From Bacillota bacterium (GTDB lineage: Bacteria; Bacillota; JADQBR01): a DNA stretch of 64,000 nucleotides. The stretch is from assembly GCA_016278515.1 (NCBI GenBank), contig JADQBR010000067.1:62001-126000 (forward strand), in the 5' to 3' direction. A model generated the notes under the pieces. The model was not told the DNA's origin. It worked only from the letters and a program-made list of their open reading frames with translations, and did not search any database. This document shows, piece after piece, positions 32,913 to 43,062 of the stretch; positions within the stretch are counted from its first letter, which is position 1; each line of letters opens with the position of its first letter. The translations under genes and the position numbers were made by a program.

Positions 32913-34022
32913 TCAACCTAGTAATGATAGAAGTATACCTGCAGCAACCGCAGACCCAATAACGCCAGCTACATTGGGTCCCATGGCATGCATCAGTAAA
33001 AAGTTATTTGGATTCTCTTCCTGGCCTACTGTTTGAGAAACCCTAGCTGCCATTGGAACCGCTGACACACCAGCAGAGCCTATCAAAGGATTAACCTTAC
33101 CTCCTGATAACCTGTACATTAGTTTACCAAAGAGCACACCTGTAATAGTCCCGATAGAAAATGCAATTAATCCTAGTCCTAAAATAAGGATCGTATCCAT
33201 ACGCAAGAAATTTGCCGCACTGGCAGTAGCTCCTACTGTCAAACCTAAGAAAATAGTAACAATATTTATTAAATCATTTTGAGCCGTTTTAGTTAATCTA
33301 TCAACTACACCGCTTTCTCGGAATAGATTACCCAACATTAACATTCCTATTAATGGTGCGGCGGCCGGCAAAAACATCAGTGTAATTACTGTTGTGATTA
33401 TAGGAAAAACAATCTTTTGACTTTTAGGTACCGGACGCAGTTGCTCCATAACCACTTGCCGCTCTTTCTTGGTAGTGAGGGCACGCATTATTGGGGGCTG
33501 AATAATCGGTACTAAGGCCATGTATGAATATGCAGCCACTGCTATAGGACCTAATAGTTCAGGCGCTAACTTCGAAGCTAAAAAGATCGCAGTTGGACCA
33601 TCCGCCCCGCCTATGATACCAATTGCACCAGCGGCTTTTGGTGTAAAATCTAAAAGCATGGCACCAATAAATGTGGTAAAAATCCCAAATTGGGCAGCGG
33701 CACCTAATAAAATAGTTTTTGGGTTAGCGATAAGAGGCCCAAAATCCGTCATTGCGCCTACACCTAAAAATATCAGGGGTGGATAAATACCCAGCTTAAC
33801 ACCTTGATAAAGCCAGTACAATAGACCGCCTGGTTCCATTAGTTGAGCAAGCGGAAGGTTGGCGAGCAACACACCGAAAGCAATAGGTACTAGTAGAAGT
33901 GGCTCGTATTTCTTGGCAATTGCCAGATAAAACAAAACGCCAGCAATAATTAGCATTAATAATTGGGGAAATGTAAGATTAGCCCAGCCCGTGTCGCGCC
34001 AAAATATCATAATACTTTCCAT
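32913..34022 (-). CDS. Na+-translocating methylmalonyl-CoA decarboxylase, beta subunit
   Basis: 369-residue membrane carboxybiotin decarboxylase of the OadB/GcdB/MmdB family with about ten helices. [21 protein letters not shown] near 77 and [13 protein letters not shown] near 135 carry the conserved aspartates linked to sodium transport. [12 protein letters not shown]-type glycine/alanine stretch near 263. Pumps Na+ outward when biotin-CO2 is decarboxylated. GGGAGGGAG lies before the ATG. Confidence 0.93.
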   Translation of the reverse strand: MESIMIFWRDTGWANLTFPQLLMLIIAGVLFYLAIAKKYEPLLLVPIAFGVLLANLPLAQLMEPGGLLYWLYQGVKLGIYPPLIFLGVGAMTDFGPLIANPKTILLGAAAQFGIFTTFIGAMLLDFTPKAAGAIGIIGGADGPTAIFLASKLAPELLGPIAVAAYSYMALVPIIQPPIMRALTTKKERQVVMEQLRPVPKSQKIVFPIITTVITLMFLPAAAPLIGMLMLGNLFRESGVVDRLTKTAQNDLINIVTIFLGLTVGATASAANFLRMDTILILGLGLIAFSIGTITGVLFGKLMYRLSGGKVNPLIGSAGVSAVPMAARVSQTVGQEENPNNFLLMHAMGPNVAGVIGSAVAAGILLSLLG

Positions 34023-34042
34023 AGTGCTTTTAGCTCCCTCCC

Positions 34043-34453
34043 TTAGACTATGGTTAGTAGAGTGTCACCTGTGCTTACACTTTGACCTTTGGTTACATTC
34101 AGACTAACCACTTTACCATCAGTATCTGCCTTGATTTCATTTTCCATTTTCATAGCCTCTAATATAATTAGCACGTCACCGGAGCTAACCTGCTCACCTT
34201 CGCTTACTTTTATATCCAAAACTGTTCCTGGCAGGGGAGACGAAACTGCCTTGCCATCACCAGAAGCCGGCTTTTTCTGTTGAGCCGCCGTTGGTTTGGT
34301 TTCTGTTTTTGGTCCTGTTGTAGCTATTGGTGCAACTTTAGGAGCTGAACTTGCTGCGGGTTGGGTCGGTACGGCTTGAGTACTTTGTCCTCCAACTTCT
34401 TCTACTTCAACTTCATAACTGTCACCATTTACAGTTACACGAAATTTTTTCAT
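34043..34453 (-). CDS. Biotin carboxyl carrier subunit of the decarboxylase
   Basis: 136 residues: N-terminal acceptor region, an alanine/proline/threonine-rich linker (about 25-65), and a biotinyl domain with [10 protein letters not shown] near 100, whose lysine carries biotin. It shuttles CO2 between carboxyltransferase and the membrane beta subunit. Three bases after the gamma gene. Confidence 0.93.
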   Translation of the reverse strand: MKKFRVTVNGDSYEVEVEEVGGQSTQAVPTQPAASSAPKVAPIATTGPKTETKPTAAQQKKPASGDGKAVSSPLPGTVLDIKVSEGEQVSSGDVLIILEAMKMENEIKADTDGKVVSLNVTKGQSVSTGDTLLTIV

Positions 34454-34455
34454 TT

Positions 34456-34842
34456 CTAAATCCCCCTTCTTGCAAAGAATTTTTGTCGACTATTGATAAT
34501 GTTTTGCCTGCCTGCATAGGCCCAGCTGCTCTGGCCATCTTGGGCCATTTCCCTTACAGCTGCAATTTTTATCTCTGAGGTTTCTGTCTGCATACTAGCA
34601 GCTATAGCTGCGGTAATAGCTGCTACTACCGCTCCTGATAGCCCTTCATCTATTGTTTTCTCGGGAATAACTGTTTGACTAATCTTTTCCGGTTCACTTA
34701 TTACTTCTTGCTTATTTCTTTTAGCTAACGTGTCCCAACTTAAGTTCATAATGTGCATAATGATACCTAACAAAATTAATATGAAAAAGGTTACCCCCAT
34801 GCCTATTATAGTAACTGTTAAGGACAAACCTAATTTATCCAA
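34456..34842 (-). CDS. Decarboxylase gamma (OadG-like) subunit
   Basis: 128 residues: one N-terminal membrane helix (about 5-30), then a hydrophilic part with SGAVVAAITAAIAASM and WAYAGRQNIINSRQ typical of OadG/MmdD. It links the carboxyltransferase to the membrane part and stabilises the complex. TTG start with AGGGAGGTG. Confidence 0.85.
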   Translation of the reverse strand: MDKLGLSLTVTIIGMGVTFFILILLGIIMHIMNLSWDTLAKRNKQEVISEPEKISQTVIPEKTIDEGLSGAVVAAITAAIAASMQTETSEIKIAAVREMAQDGQSSWAYAGRQNIINSRQKFFARRGI

Positions 34843-34857
34843 GTATCCGCACCTCCC

Positions 34858-36408
34858 TTAAACAGGAATATTCCCGTGTTTCTTTCCAGGTCTATCTTCC
34901 CGTTTGCTAATAAGCGTTTCTAAAGCCTTAATAATACTTGGTCGCGTGTCTTTTGGCTCAATTACGGTATCTACTAAGCCCCGTGATGCTGCTACATAGG
35001 GATTGGCGAACCGTTCCCGGTATTCATTAATTTTCTCTTGACGGACTTCAGGTGGGTTTTCAGCATCTTTAATTTCCTTACGAAAAATAATATTTGCCGC
35101 ACCTTCAGGCCCCATTACTGCAATTTCAGCCGTTGGCCAAGCAATCACCTGATCCGCCCCGAGGGAACGTGAGCACATAGCTAAATATGCACCTCCATAG
35201 GCCTTACGCAAAATGAGAGTCATCTTTGGTACCGTAGCTTCTGAGTATGCGTAAAGTAATTTGGCTCCATGACGAATAATTCCTCCAAACTCCTGTTTGA
35301 TGCCTGGCAGATAACCAGGGGTATCCACCAAAGTTAGAATTGGTATATTAAAGCTGTCGCAAAAGCGAATAAAGCGTGATGCCTTATCCGAAGCATCAAT
35401 ATTTAAGCATCCTGCCAGCATCAGTGCCTGATTAGCGATAATACCGACAGACCGACCATTAAATCGGCCAAAACCAACAACAATGTTGTTGGCATACAAC
35501 TCTTGCACTTCAAAAAAGTCACCATCATCAACAATGTTATTTATGATTGCTCTAACATCGTAGGGTTTATTGGAAGCAGCAGGAATGATTTCATTTAGCA
35601 CGTCTTCACAACGACCGATATTATCATCGGTATTAACTAGAGGAGTTTCTTCCATGTTGTTACTTGGTATAAAGCTAATTAGTTTCTTTATTTGGTCTAT
35701 GCACTCGTCCTCTGAAGGAGCTCGAAAATGTGCGACACCACTGGTTTTGTTGTGCGTCACCGATCCGCCAAGTTCCTCAACACTAACCTCTTCACCGGTA
35801 ACAGTCTTTATAACCTGCGGCCCTGTAATAAACATTTGGCTAGTATTATCTACCATAAAAATAAAATCTGTCAACGCCGGTGAATAAACGGCACCGCCTG
35901 CACAGGGACCCATAATTACAGATATCTGTGGTACAACACCTGAGGCTAACGTATTCCGTTTGAATATTTCGCCATAACCATTAAGTGCATCTACCCCTTC
36001 TTGAATACGCGCACCACCGGAATCATTCATTCCTATAACTGGAGCTCCCATTTTCATGGCTAAATCTAGTACTCTAGAAATTTTAGCAGCATGCATCTCC
36101 CCCAAAGTTCCGCCAATTACTGTGAAATCTTGGGCAAAGACGTATACTAATCTTCCGCCAATTGTTCCATAACCAGTAACGACACCTTCTCCTGGAGCCT
36201 CAACGTCTTCCATCCCTAGCTGGTTACAGCGATGAGTAACAAATTGGCCTATTTCAACAAAACTTCCTTCATCCAGTAAGGCACCGATGCGTTCCCTGGC
36301 AGTCTTTTTTCCTTTTTCGTGCTGTTTTGAAATTCTCTTTTCCCCACCGCCTTGCAGAACCTTATCACGCCGTTGTTGCAAATCTTCAAGTTTATTCTCT
36401 ATGGACAT
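34858..36408 (-). CDS. Methylmalonyl-CoA decarboxylase carboxyltransferase alpha subunit
   Basis: 516 residues of the acyl-CoA carboxyltransferase family (MmdA/PccB). GKKTARERIGALLDEGSF near 30, GGTLGEMHAAKI near 100, GPCAGGAVYSPAL near 165, DTPGYLPGIKQEFGGIIRHGAKLLYA near 360 and LRKAYGGAYLAM near 405. Transfers the carboxyl group from methylmalonyl-CoA to biotin. The ATG at 36408 is used because the GTG at 36417 is within the AGGAGGTG site. With the beta, gamma and biotin subunits, the Na+ pump is complete. Confidence 0.93.
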   Translation of the reverse strand: MSIENKLEDLQQRRDKVLQGGGEKRISKQHEKGKKTARERIGALLDEGSFVEIGQFVTHRCNQLGMEDVEAPGEGVVTGYGTIGGRLVYVFAQDFTVIGGTLGEMHAAKISRVLDLAMKMGAPVIGMNDSGGARIQEGVDALNGYGEIFKRNTLASGVVPQISVIMGPCAGGAVYSPALTDFIFMVDNTSQMFITGPQVIKTVTGEEVSVEELGGSVTHNKTSGVAHFRAPSEDECIDQIKKLISFIPSNNMEETPLVNTDDNIGRCEDVLNEIIPAASNKPYDVRAIINNIVDDGDFFEVQELYANNIVVGFGRFNGRSVGIIANQALMLAGCLNIDASDKASRFIRFCDSFNIPILTLVDTPGYLPGIKQEFGGIIRHGAKLLYAYSEATVPKMTLILRKAYGGAYLAMCSRSLGADQVIAWPTAEIAVMGPEGAANIIFRKEIKDAENPPEVRQEKINEYRERFANPYVAASRGLVDTVIEPKDTRPSIIKALETLISKREDRPGKKHGNIPV

Positions 36409-36423
36409 TCCGTGCACCTCCTC

Positions 36424-36828
36424 CTAATCTTCCCTTTGGCATATTTCTACCAGTGTGCCAAAAGTAGCCTTGGGATGTATGAAGGCAATCTTAGCTCCAC
36501 CAGCACCTATTCGCGGTTTCTCGTCAATTAGTCTAATTCCCTTATCCTTTAGATCCGCCAGCGTTTGTTCAATATCATCCACTCTTAAAGCAATATGTTG
36601 AATACCTTGTCCCTTTGCCTCAATATATTTAGCTATTGGACCTTGAGGATCAGTTGATTGCAGCAATTCCAACTCACTATCTCCAGTAGGAATAAATGCG
36701 ACCTTCACCTTTTGATCAGGAACTTCCTCAATTTCAGTCACCTTCATACCCAATATATCCTCGTAGAACTTACTTGCTTCATCAATACTCTTGACAGCTA
36801 CTCCAATATGGTCAATTTTACTAACCAT
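36424..36828 (-). CDS. mce: Methylmalonyl-CoA epimerase
   Basis: 134 residues, glyoxalase-fold. KIDHIGVAV at the N-terminus, ELLQS near 52, [11 protein letters not shown] near 80 and GTLVEICQ near the end supply the metal ligands (H, Q/E, H, E). Interconverts the R and S forms between mutase and decarboxylase. ATG at 36828 after GAGGAGGG; an earlier TTG overlaps that site. Confidence 0.93.
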   Translation of the reverse strand: MVSKIDHIGVAVKSIDEASKFYEDILGMKVTEIEEVPDQKVKVAFIPTGDSELELLQSTDPQGPIAKYIEAKGQGIQHIALRVDDIEQTLADLKDKGIRLIDEKPRIGAGGAKIAFIHPKATFGTLVEICQRED

Positions 36829-36856
36829 TGTATCCCTCCTCAAACAACATGTCGAC

Positions 36857-37249
36857 TCAATTTACATGTTCTCTAATAAAAGAAATTATATCTTTTGTAG
36901 ACGTACCGGAAGTAAAGATTTCAGTTATGCCTGCTTCTTTAAGGTAAGGAATATCACTCTCTGGAATGACGCCCCCGCCTATTACAAGAATGTCACTGGC
37001 ACCTTTTTCTTTTAGTAACTCAGCAACTGGAGGAAACAAATGCATGTGCGCTCCCGATAAGCTGCTGATGCCGACTACCTGTACATCTTCTTGTATAGCA
37101 GCCTCTGCTATTTTCTCAGGAGTCTGCCGTAATCCGGTATATATTACCTCCATTCCTGCATCACGTAAGCTTTGGGCAATTACCTTTGCCCCACGATCGT
37201 GACCATCGAGACCAGCCTTGGCAATTAAGACACGAATTGGTTTATCCAT
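36857..37249 (-). CDS. Methylmalonyl-CoA mutase, B12-binding subunit
   Basis: 130 residues, the stand-alone cobalamin domain. [16 protein letters not shown] near 10 has the DxHxxG motif whose histidine binds cobalt; SSLSGAH near 62 and VIGGGVIP near 90 line the lower face. Pairs with the 559-residue catalytic subunit directly upstream. Confidence 0.94.
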   Translation of the reverse strand: MDKPIRVLIAKAGLDGHDRGAKVIAQSLRDAGMEVIYTGLRQTPEKIAEAAIQEDVQVVGISSLSGAHMHLFPPVAELLKEKGASDILVIGGGVIPESDIPYLKEAGITEIFTSGTSTKDIISFIREHVN

Positions 37250-37261
37250 TAAAGTCCCTCC

Positions 37262-38941
37262 CTAAATTACTACCTGCTGCTGGTATTCCCCAAATACTTC
37301 TCTTAAAATATCACAGATTTCTCCTAATGTAGCATAAGCTTTTACCGAGTCAATAATGTATGGCATTAAGTTTTCATTAGATTGTGCCACATCCCGCAGT
37401 TTCTGCAGCGTTTCTGCCACCTGTTTTGGATCACGCTCTTTTTGCAACTGTTCAAGTTTCTTAGATTGTCTTTCCATAACCGCAGGGTCTACTTTCAACA
37501 AGTCAGCAGGTATTCCTTCCTTCATGCGATATTTATTGACACCCACTACTATTTTTTCTTCACTTTCTATTTGCTGCAGATATTGATACGCACTTTCTTG
37601 TATTTCTTTTTGCATAAAACCTTTTTCAATAGATTTTGTTGAGCCACCTAATTTGTCAATATTATCAATGTACTGCCAAACCAGGGTTTCTAAGTCATTT
37701 GTCAACTTTTCCACATAATAAGATCCGGCCAATGGGTCTACAGTTTCGGTAACACCTATCTCATGCGCAATTACCTGTTGTGTGCGCAAAGCAATCAGTA
37801 CAGCCTGTTCGCTTGGTAACGCTAAAGCTTCATCCTTGGAGTTGGTGTGCAACGACTGAGTACCGCCAAGAACGGCGCTTAACGCCTGGAATGCCACTCT
37901 CATGACGTTTACGTCCGGCTGCTGAGCAGTTAGGGTGACACCTGCAGTCTGGGTATGAAAACGCAATTTTAGAGATTTGTCGCTTTTTGCGCCAAACCTT
38001 TCTTTCATTAGTTTGGCCCAAATTCTTCTTGCCACTCTGAATTTGGAGACTTCCTCAAAGAAGTTTAAATGAGCGTTAAAAAAGAAAGATAAACGCGGTG
38101 CAAACTCATCTACATTCAAGCCCGCATCCACTGCCGCCTGCACGTAAGCAATCCCATTAGCAAGAGTAAATGCAATTTCCTGGGCAGCAGTCGCACCTGC
38201 CTCACGGATATGATAGCCGCTAATACTAATGGTGTTCCAGTTGGGTACATTCTTAGCGCAATAACCAAATATATCAGTGATTAACCTCATAGAAGGCTCC
38301 GGTGGAAAAATATATGTTCCTCTGGCAACATATTCCTTTAAAATATCATTTTGAATCGTGCCGGATAATTTATCCGGTGCAATACCCTGCTGTTCTGCTA
38401 CTGCGATATACATGGCAAGAATTACTGCTGCCGGTGAGTTGATGGTCATTGACGTACTTACTTTATCTAACGGTATACCGTCAAATAACAATTCCATATC
38501 CTTCAATGAGTCTATAGCTACGCCAACTTTACCGACTTCTCCTCTTGCCAAAGAATGGTCTGAATCATAGCCAATTTGGGTTGGCAGATCAAATGCCACA
38601 CTTAAGCCCGTTTGCCCCTGGTCTAACAAATACTTAAACCTTTTGTTAGTTTCTTCTGATGATCCAAATCCAGCGTACTGTCTCATGGTCCAAAAACGAC
38701 CTCTGTACATAGTTGGCTGAACTCCGCGAGTATAAGGATATTCCCCTGGAAAACCCAAATCCTTTTGATAATCAAAGTCTTCTAAATCCTCGGGGGTATA
38801 TACCCTGTTAACAGGGATTCCGGAATCCGTTTCGAATTCCTCTTTACGTTCGGGAAAACGTTTCAATGTCTTATTGACAAACTTATCTTCCCATTCTCCT
38901 TTAGCTTGCTTAATATCTTCGAGTTTTTTCTTATCGTACAT
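37262..38941 (-). CDS. Methylmalonyl-CoA mutase, large catalytic subunit
   Basis: 559 residues, the TIM-barrel part. [21 protein letters not shown] near 70, [18 protein letters not shown] near 112, [12 protein letters not shown] near 243, and [14 protein letters not shown] near 360 are the substrate and cofactor contacts. No B12 domain at the C-terminus, which is a separate gene. Rearranges succinyl-CoA and R-methylmalonyl-CoA. No MeaB-type chaperone gene is in the cluster. Confidence 0.95.
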   Translation of the reverse strand: MYDKKKLEDIKQAKGEWEDKFVNKTLKRFPERKEEFETDSGIPVNRVYTPEDLEDFDYQKDLGFPGEYPYTRGVQPTMYRGRFWTMRQYAGFGSSEETNKRFKYLLDQGQTGLSVAFDLPTQIGYDSDHSLARGEVGKVGVAIDSLKDMELLFDGIPLDKVSTSMTINSPAAVILAMYIAVAEQQGIAPDKLSGTIQNDILKEYVARGTYIFPPEPSMRLITDIFGYCAKNVPNWNTISISGYHIREAGATAAQEIAFTLANGIAYVQAAVDAGLNVDEFAPRLSFFFNAHLNFFEEVSKFRVARRIWAKLMKERFGAKSDKSLKLRFHTQTAGVTLTAQQPDVNVMRVAFQALSAVLGGTQSLHTNSKDEALALPSEQAVLIALRTQQVIAHEIGVTETVDPLAGSYYVEKLTNDLETLVWQYIDNIDKLGGSTKSIEKGFMQKEIQESAYQYLQQIESEEKIVVGVNKYRMKEGIPADLLKVDPAVMERQSKKLEQLQKERDPKQVAETLQKLRDVAQSNENLMPYIIDSVKAYATLGEICDILREVFGEYQQQVVI

Positions 38942-38992
38942 ATGTTTACGCTCCCCTTTCGGAAAATACGTATGGCATCAAATAATCTTGAA

Positions 38993-39859
38993 CTATAATA
39001 CTTTTTTTAGAAGCTCAGGCACCTGGAAAGGCAGTTCTGCCACCTTGACTCCTGCCGCTGTCAATGCCTCAACCTTACCCTCAAAAGTTCCTTTGCCCTT
39101 CTCAATTATTGCCCCGGCATGACCCATTCTTTTGCCGATAGGTGCACTTTTCCCTGCTAAGTAGGCTACTACAGGTTTAGATACGTTTCCTTTAATGAAT
39201 TCAGCAGCATCTTCTTCAGAACTACCGCCAATTTCACCTATCATTACAATAGCCTTTGTTTCCTTATCTTCTTCAAAGCGAGTCAGCACATCAATATAAT
39301 TCAAACCTACAACTCTGTCCCCGCCTAGCCCGACAACAGTAGTAGTTCCCATTTTAGCATCTGTTAAATTTCCTACAATCTCGTAACTTAATGTTCCACT
39401 ACGGGAAACAACTCCAATATTTCCAGGTATAAAAAACTGATTAGGCGGTATACCAATTTTACACTTTCCGGATGATACTAAACCAAAAGTGTTAGGGCCG
39501 ACAACAGTGGTACCTTTTTCTTTGGCAAAAGCAATAATTTTCATGGCATCTTGCACTGGAACATGTTCCGTAATGCATACTACCAATTTAACTCCTGCAT
39601 CTATTGCTTCCAGCGCCGCATCCTTAGCAAAAGGAGCAGGTATATACAATATAGAAGCGTCTATTTGATGATTCTTAACTGCAGATGATACTGTGTTATA
39701 AATTGGCTTGCCCTCAACTGTTTGCCCTTCTTTACCCGGAGAAGTACCGGCGACTATATTTGTTCCGTAATCTAACATTTGTTTTGCATGGAAGGAGCCC
39801 TGATTACCAGTCATTCCTTGAACAAGTACCTTTGTGTTTTCATCAATATAAATCGTCAT
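38993..39859 (-). CDS. sucD: Succinate--CoA ligase, alpha subunit
   Basis: 288 residues. QGMTGNQGSFHAKQML near 13 (CoA site), GPNTFGLVSSGKCKIG near 122, and GHAGAII near 243, where the histidine is transiently phosphorylated. Couples succinyl-CoA cleavage to nucleoside triphosphate formation. Follows sucC by 15 bases. Confidence 0.95.
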   Translation of the reverse strand: MTIYIDENTKVLVQGMTGNQGSFHAKQMLDYGTNIVAGTSPGKEGQTVEGKPIYNTVSSAVKNHQIDASILYIPAPFAKDAALEAIDAGVKLVVCITEHVPVQDAMKIIAFAKEKGTTVVGPNTFGLVSSGKCKIGIPPNQFFIPGNIGVVSRSGTLSYEIVGNLTDAKMGTTTVVGLGGDRVVGLNYIDVLTRFEEDKETKAIVMIGEIGGSSEEDAAEFIKGNVSKPVVAYLAGKSAPIGKRMGHAGAIIEKGKGTFEGKVEALTAAGVKVAELPFQVPELLKKVL

Positions 39860-39874
39860 TAAATTCTTACCCCC

Positions 39875-40981
39875 TTACTGTTTGGCTAATTGAACCGCTT
39901 TTTTTGCGGCATCATCCATTGTGCGATATGCCTCAATGCCGTATTCCTTTAATAATGCAATTCCTTGGTCTTCGTTGGTTCCTACTAAACGAATTACTAC
40001 CGGCACAGGAATTTCTTGATCTTTATTAACTGTGACAAATGCATTTGCTACATCGTCACAGCGAGTAATACCACCAAAGATATTTATTAAAATCACTTTA
40101 GGGTCTGTGGCAAGTAGTATCTCCAATGCTTTGGCAGTTGCCTCAACACTTGCACCACCACCGGCATCTAAAAAGTTCGAAGGTTGACCGCCATAATGTT
40201 GGATAATGTCCAAGGTAGCCATTGTGATTCCAGCCCCGTTGGCCATAATTGCAATATCTCCATCTAACTCAACGTAGGAAAGTCCTAATTTATGAGCCTT
40301 CTGCTCAGCCTCAGTACGTTCTTCTACCAGTGGTAAGTCTTTGTGGCGATACAATGCATCATCATCAATAGTAACTTTGGAATCTGCGGCTATAAGATTA
40401 CCGCTTGCAATAACCAATGGATTTATTTCAACAAGTTCAGCATCCAATTCTTCAAACATACGGTATAAGTTTATCAAGATTTTAGTAAATTGCTTTACTA
40501 AATCACCACTAAGTCCCAGCTTATCGGCAATATCTTTTCCAAGATAAGGCTGAACTCCTAAATTGACACTGACTGCATAACGTATCATTTTGTCTTCAGG
40601 AACGTCTTCAATATCCATGCCACCTTCTGCCGAAGCAAGAATGATTGGTTTCCTTTTTGAACCATCTAGTGTAATGGCTAAATAAAACTCTTTCTCGATG
40701 GCCAGTTTTTCCTCCACCAATACGGTTTCTACCTTAAAACCTTTAAGATCTTTCCCTAACAGATCCGAAGCAGCGTTTTTCGCCTCGTCGACACCTGAAA
40801 CAAACTTTATTCCACCTGCCTTGCCTCTTTTACCGCTTAAAATCTGAGACTTAACTACAGCCTCATTTAGATCGGCAGCCACATTTCCCGCTTCATCAGT
40901 GGTAGCAGCTATGCCCCCTTGCGGCACCGGTATGTTGTATTTTTTAAAAAGTTCCTTTCCCATATACTCTAGTAACTTCAT
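39875..40981 (-). CDS. sucC: Succinate--CoA ligase, beta subunit
   Basis: 368 residues with an ATP-grasp fold. VVKSQILSGKRGKAGGIKF near 42, VEINPLVI near 182 (metal contact), NGAGITMATLDII near 240, FLDAGGGAS near 262 and INIFGGITRCD near 293. First gene of the long operon down to the decarboxylase beta subunit; AAGGAGGT site. Slightly shorter than the usual 385-390 residues. Confidence 0.94.
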   Translation of the reverse strand: MKLLEYMGKELFKKYNIPVPQGGIAATTDEAGNVAADLNEAVVKSQILSGKRGKAGGIKFVSGVDEAKNAASDLLGKDLKGFKVETVLVEEKLAIEKEFYLAITLDGSKRKPIILASAEGGMDIEDVPEDKMIRYAVSVNLGVQPYLGKDIADKLGLSGDLVKQFTKILINLYRMFEELDAELVEINPLVIASGNLIAADSKVTIDDDALYRHKDLPLVEERTEAEQKAHKLGLSYVELDGDIAIMANGAGITMATLDIIQHYGGQPSNFLDAGGGASVEATAKALEILLATDPKVILINIFGGITRCDDVANAFVTVNKDQEIPVPVVIRLVGTNEDQGIALLKEYGIEAYRTMDDAAKKAVQLAKQ

Positions 40982-41081
40982 TTATGGGTACCTCCTTCCA
41001 ATCTTTAAGTTTTTTCTTCTACTACTCTCTAATTATTAGCATATTTATCTAAAACATTCACCTCCTATAAATACTGTAATT

Positions 41082-41111
41082 ATTTTAACTATTAGAATTA
41101 CTCTTTAGCAA
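41082..41111 (-). promoter_or_regulatory. Candidate promoter of the sucC operon
   Basis: Minus strand TTGCTA (41106-41111), 18-base spacer, TAAAAT (41082-41087), about 100 bases before sucC. It resembles sigma-A type. I found no -24/-12 sigma-54 element here, although a sigma-54 activator is the adjacent gene. Confidence 0.35.
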
Positions 41112-41137
41112 AAAAAATAATTACTTAAAATATTAAT

Positions 41138-42841
41138 TTAATCAATGCTGGTACGATATTTCTTTAGTTTATTGTAAAGTGTTGCCAAAGATATATTTAA
41201 AGCTTGGGCAGCTTTCTTTTTTCCTTCTAGGCTGTCACCATGCCTGTCCAGTGCCGCTTTTAGCATAATTTGTTCCATCTTCTCTAAGGGCATTATCTCA
41301 GTGATATTATTGCCAAATACTGAATCGAATTGTCCAATGTATTGATATAACTGGGTATGAGTTAATAAATCCCCATCAACTACGACCATGGCCCTTTCCA
41401 AAACGTTCTCCAATTCCCTGACATTGCCAGGCCACTCGTAATTAATAAGTAGTTGTAGTGCCTCCGATGAAACTCCTTTCACACACTTACCGAGTTTTCG
41501 GTTGAATTTTACTATCAAATGTTCCACCAACTCAGGAATGTCGTCCTTACGTTTGCGAAGCGGAGGGAGAGCTAGCTCAACTACATTCAACCTATAATAT
41601 AGATCCTCCCGAAACGCTCCTTTTCGTACCAGCTCTTTTAAGTTACGGTTAGTGGCAGCAACAAACCTAACATCAACTTGGATGGTTTGAGTGCCCCCTA
41701 CCCTTTCAAACTCCATATCCTGAATTATTCGTAATAACTTTGCCTGCAAAAATAAATTCATATCACCAATTTCGTCTAAGAATAAAGTACCACCGTTGGC
41801 CAGCTCAACTTTACCCAATTTAGTACGAACTGCACCAGTGAAAGCCCCTTTCTCATGCCCAAAGAACTCGCTTTCCAATAAGCTTTCCGGAATAGCAGCA
41901 CAATTCACCTTGATGAAAGGTTTATCTCTTCTAACACTGCTATGATGTATGGCGTGGGCATATAATTCCTTTCCCGTACCGCTTTCGCCATTAATTAATA
42001 TCGTTGAATCGCTTCGCGATGCTTTTTTAGCCATTTCTATGGTAGATCTAAAATTTTTGCTTCGTCCTATTAAATCATCAAAGCTATACTTACTGCCTGT
42101 GATCTGACCGATTCTTGCGTAGAGGTTTTCTATGATTGTATTTGATTTTTGAAGCTCTTCCATCAATTTTATTATATCTGTTATTGGTTGGAAGACCACC
42201 ACAGCCCCTTCACTTTTACCATCCACAACTATAGGTGCACCGTTAGATATAACCTCAACGCCTGAACCCCCGACTTTAGTTCTATGACCGCTATGGGGTC
42301 TTTGGGTAGTCAAAGTAGTTGCCAACGCCCCATAAGGAGAAACTTCAAAAATGTTCTTATTTATTCTCTGTCCCTCGGGGATACCGGTAATCCTAGAAAA
42401 TGCTGGGTTAACGTACTTAATTACTCCATTATTGTCAGCAACCTCTATTGCCTCAGATACGGAGTTTAGAATAATCTCCAGCTCTCCCTTAACCTTTTTA
42501 AACTCCAAAAGTTCTTCTTTTTCTTCCAAAAGTGCGAGAAATAGTTTCGCTGCCTGGGCTTCAATAACCGCTGTATTTGGCCTTTTTAGTTCACTGATCT
42601 TTTTTTGAACTTCTTTATCACCAGTGGCTTCAAAAATAACATCTAGTCTATCTAACGAAACCAGTTTGCGTAAGTCAGTCGACACAAAAACCCCTTCTTT
42701 TTTAGCCATTGCAACGGTAGGAGTGTTTGGGTTGCAATCACATACCGCAACAACTTTAACTTTTTGCACCGACTTTAACATGCGATAAATAGCGTTACCG
42801 CCCTTGCCTGCACCCACTAGCCCTACAGTGTACTGCCGCAC
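41138..42841 (-). CDS. Sigma-54-dependent activator with N-terminal Rossmann and PAS domains
   Basis: 567 residues. Residues 1-110: dinucleotide-binding-like domain (GLVGAGKGGNAIYRML, then VVAVCDCNP, EATG), unusual for this class. About 125-235: PAS domain. About 255-490: AAA+ domain with GESGTGKE (Walker A), GAFTGA (sigma-54 contact), LFLDEIGD (Walker B), and VRELENVLERA. C-terminus: Fis-type helix-turn-helix (KKAAQALNISLATLYNKL). Directly upstream of the succinate/propionate operon, as in other propionate-oxidising Peptococcaceae; it probably controls it. Confidence 0.88.
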   Translation of the reverse strand: MRQYTVGLVGAGKGGNAIYRMLKSVQKVKVVAVCDCNPNTPTVAMAKKEGVFVSTDLRKLVSLDRLDVIFEATGDKEVQKKISELKRPNTAVIEAQAAKLFLALLEEKEELLEFKKVKGELEIILNSVSEAIEVADNNGVIKYVNPAFSRITGIPEGQRINKNIFEVSPYGALATTLTTQRPHSGHRTKVGGSGVEVISNGAPIVVDGKSEGAVVVFQPITDIIKLMEELQKSNTIIENLYARIGQITGSKYSFDDLIGRSKNFRSTIEMAKKASRSDSTILINGESGTGKELYAHAIHHSSVRRDKPFIKVNCAAIPESLLESEFFGHEKGAFTGAVRTKLGKVELANGGTLFLDEIGDMNLFLQAKLLRIIQDMEFERVGGTQTIQVDVRFVAATNRNLKELVRKGAFREDLYYRLNVVELALPPLRKRKDDIPELVEHLIVKFNRKLGKCVKGVSSEALQLLINYEWPGNVRELENVLERAMVVVDGDLLTHTQLYQYIGQFDSVFGNNITEIMPLEKMEQIMLKAALDRHGDSLEGKKKAAQALNISLATLYNKLKKYRTSID

Positions 42842-43009
42842 TTTAACCTCTCCTCAAAAAATCAATGTTAAATATATAATACCTATTGAATTATCTACAT
42901 TCTTGCTTTCTTCCAAAGTCTTATATTTTACATGCCTTGGTATTTTTGTTCATTGTGATCATTTTTCTTCATTTTAGAACATTCGTAATAATTGGAAGGA
43001 TTCCTGCTT

Positions 43010-43054
43010 TTTTTTCCTAATCTCATCATGTATACCTGTATACATGATGAGATT
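43010..43054 (-). terminator. Terminator of ahcY
   Basis: Minus strand AATCTCATCATGTATAC AGGTATACATGATGAGATT then AGGAAAAAAAAG: a long near-perfect palindrome, without a good U run, nine bases after the stop. Confidence 0.65.
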
Positions 43055-43062
43055 AATTGTCA

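Noticed and set aside
41000-41137. Sigma-54 promoter for the sucC operon
   Set aside because: No GG-N10-GC -24/-12 pair on the minus strand here, nor before the activator or fumA.
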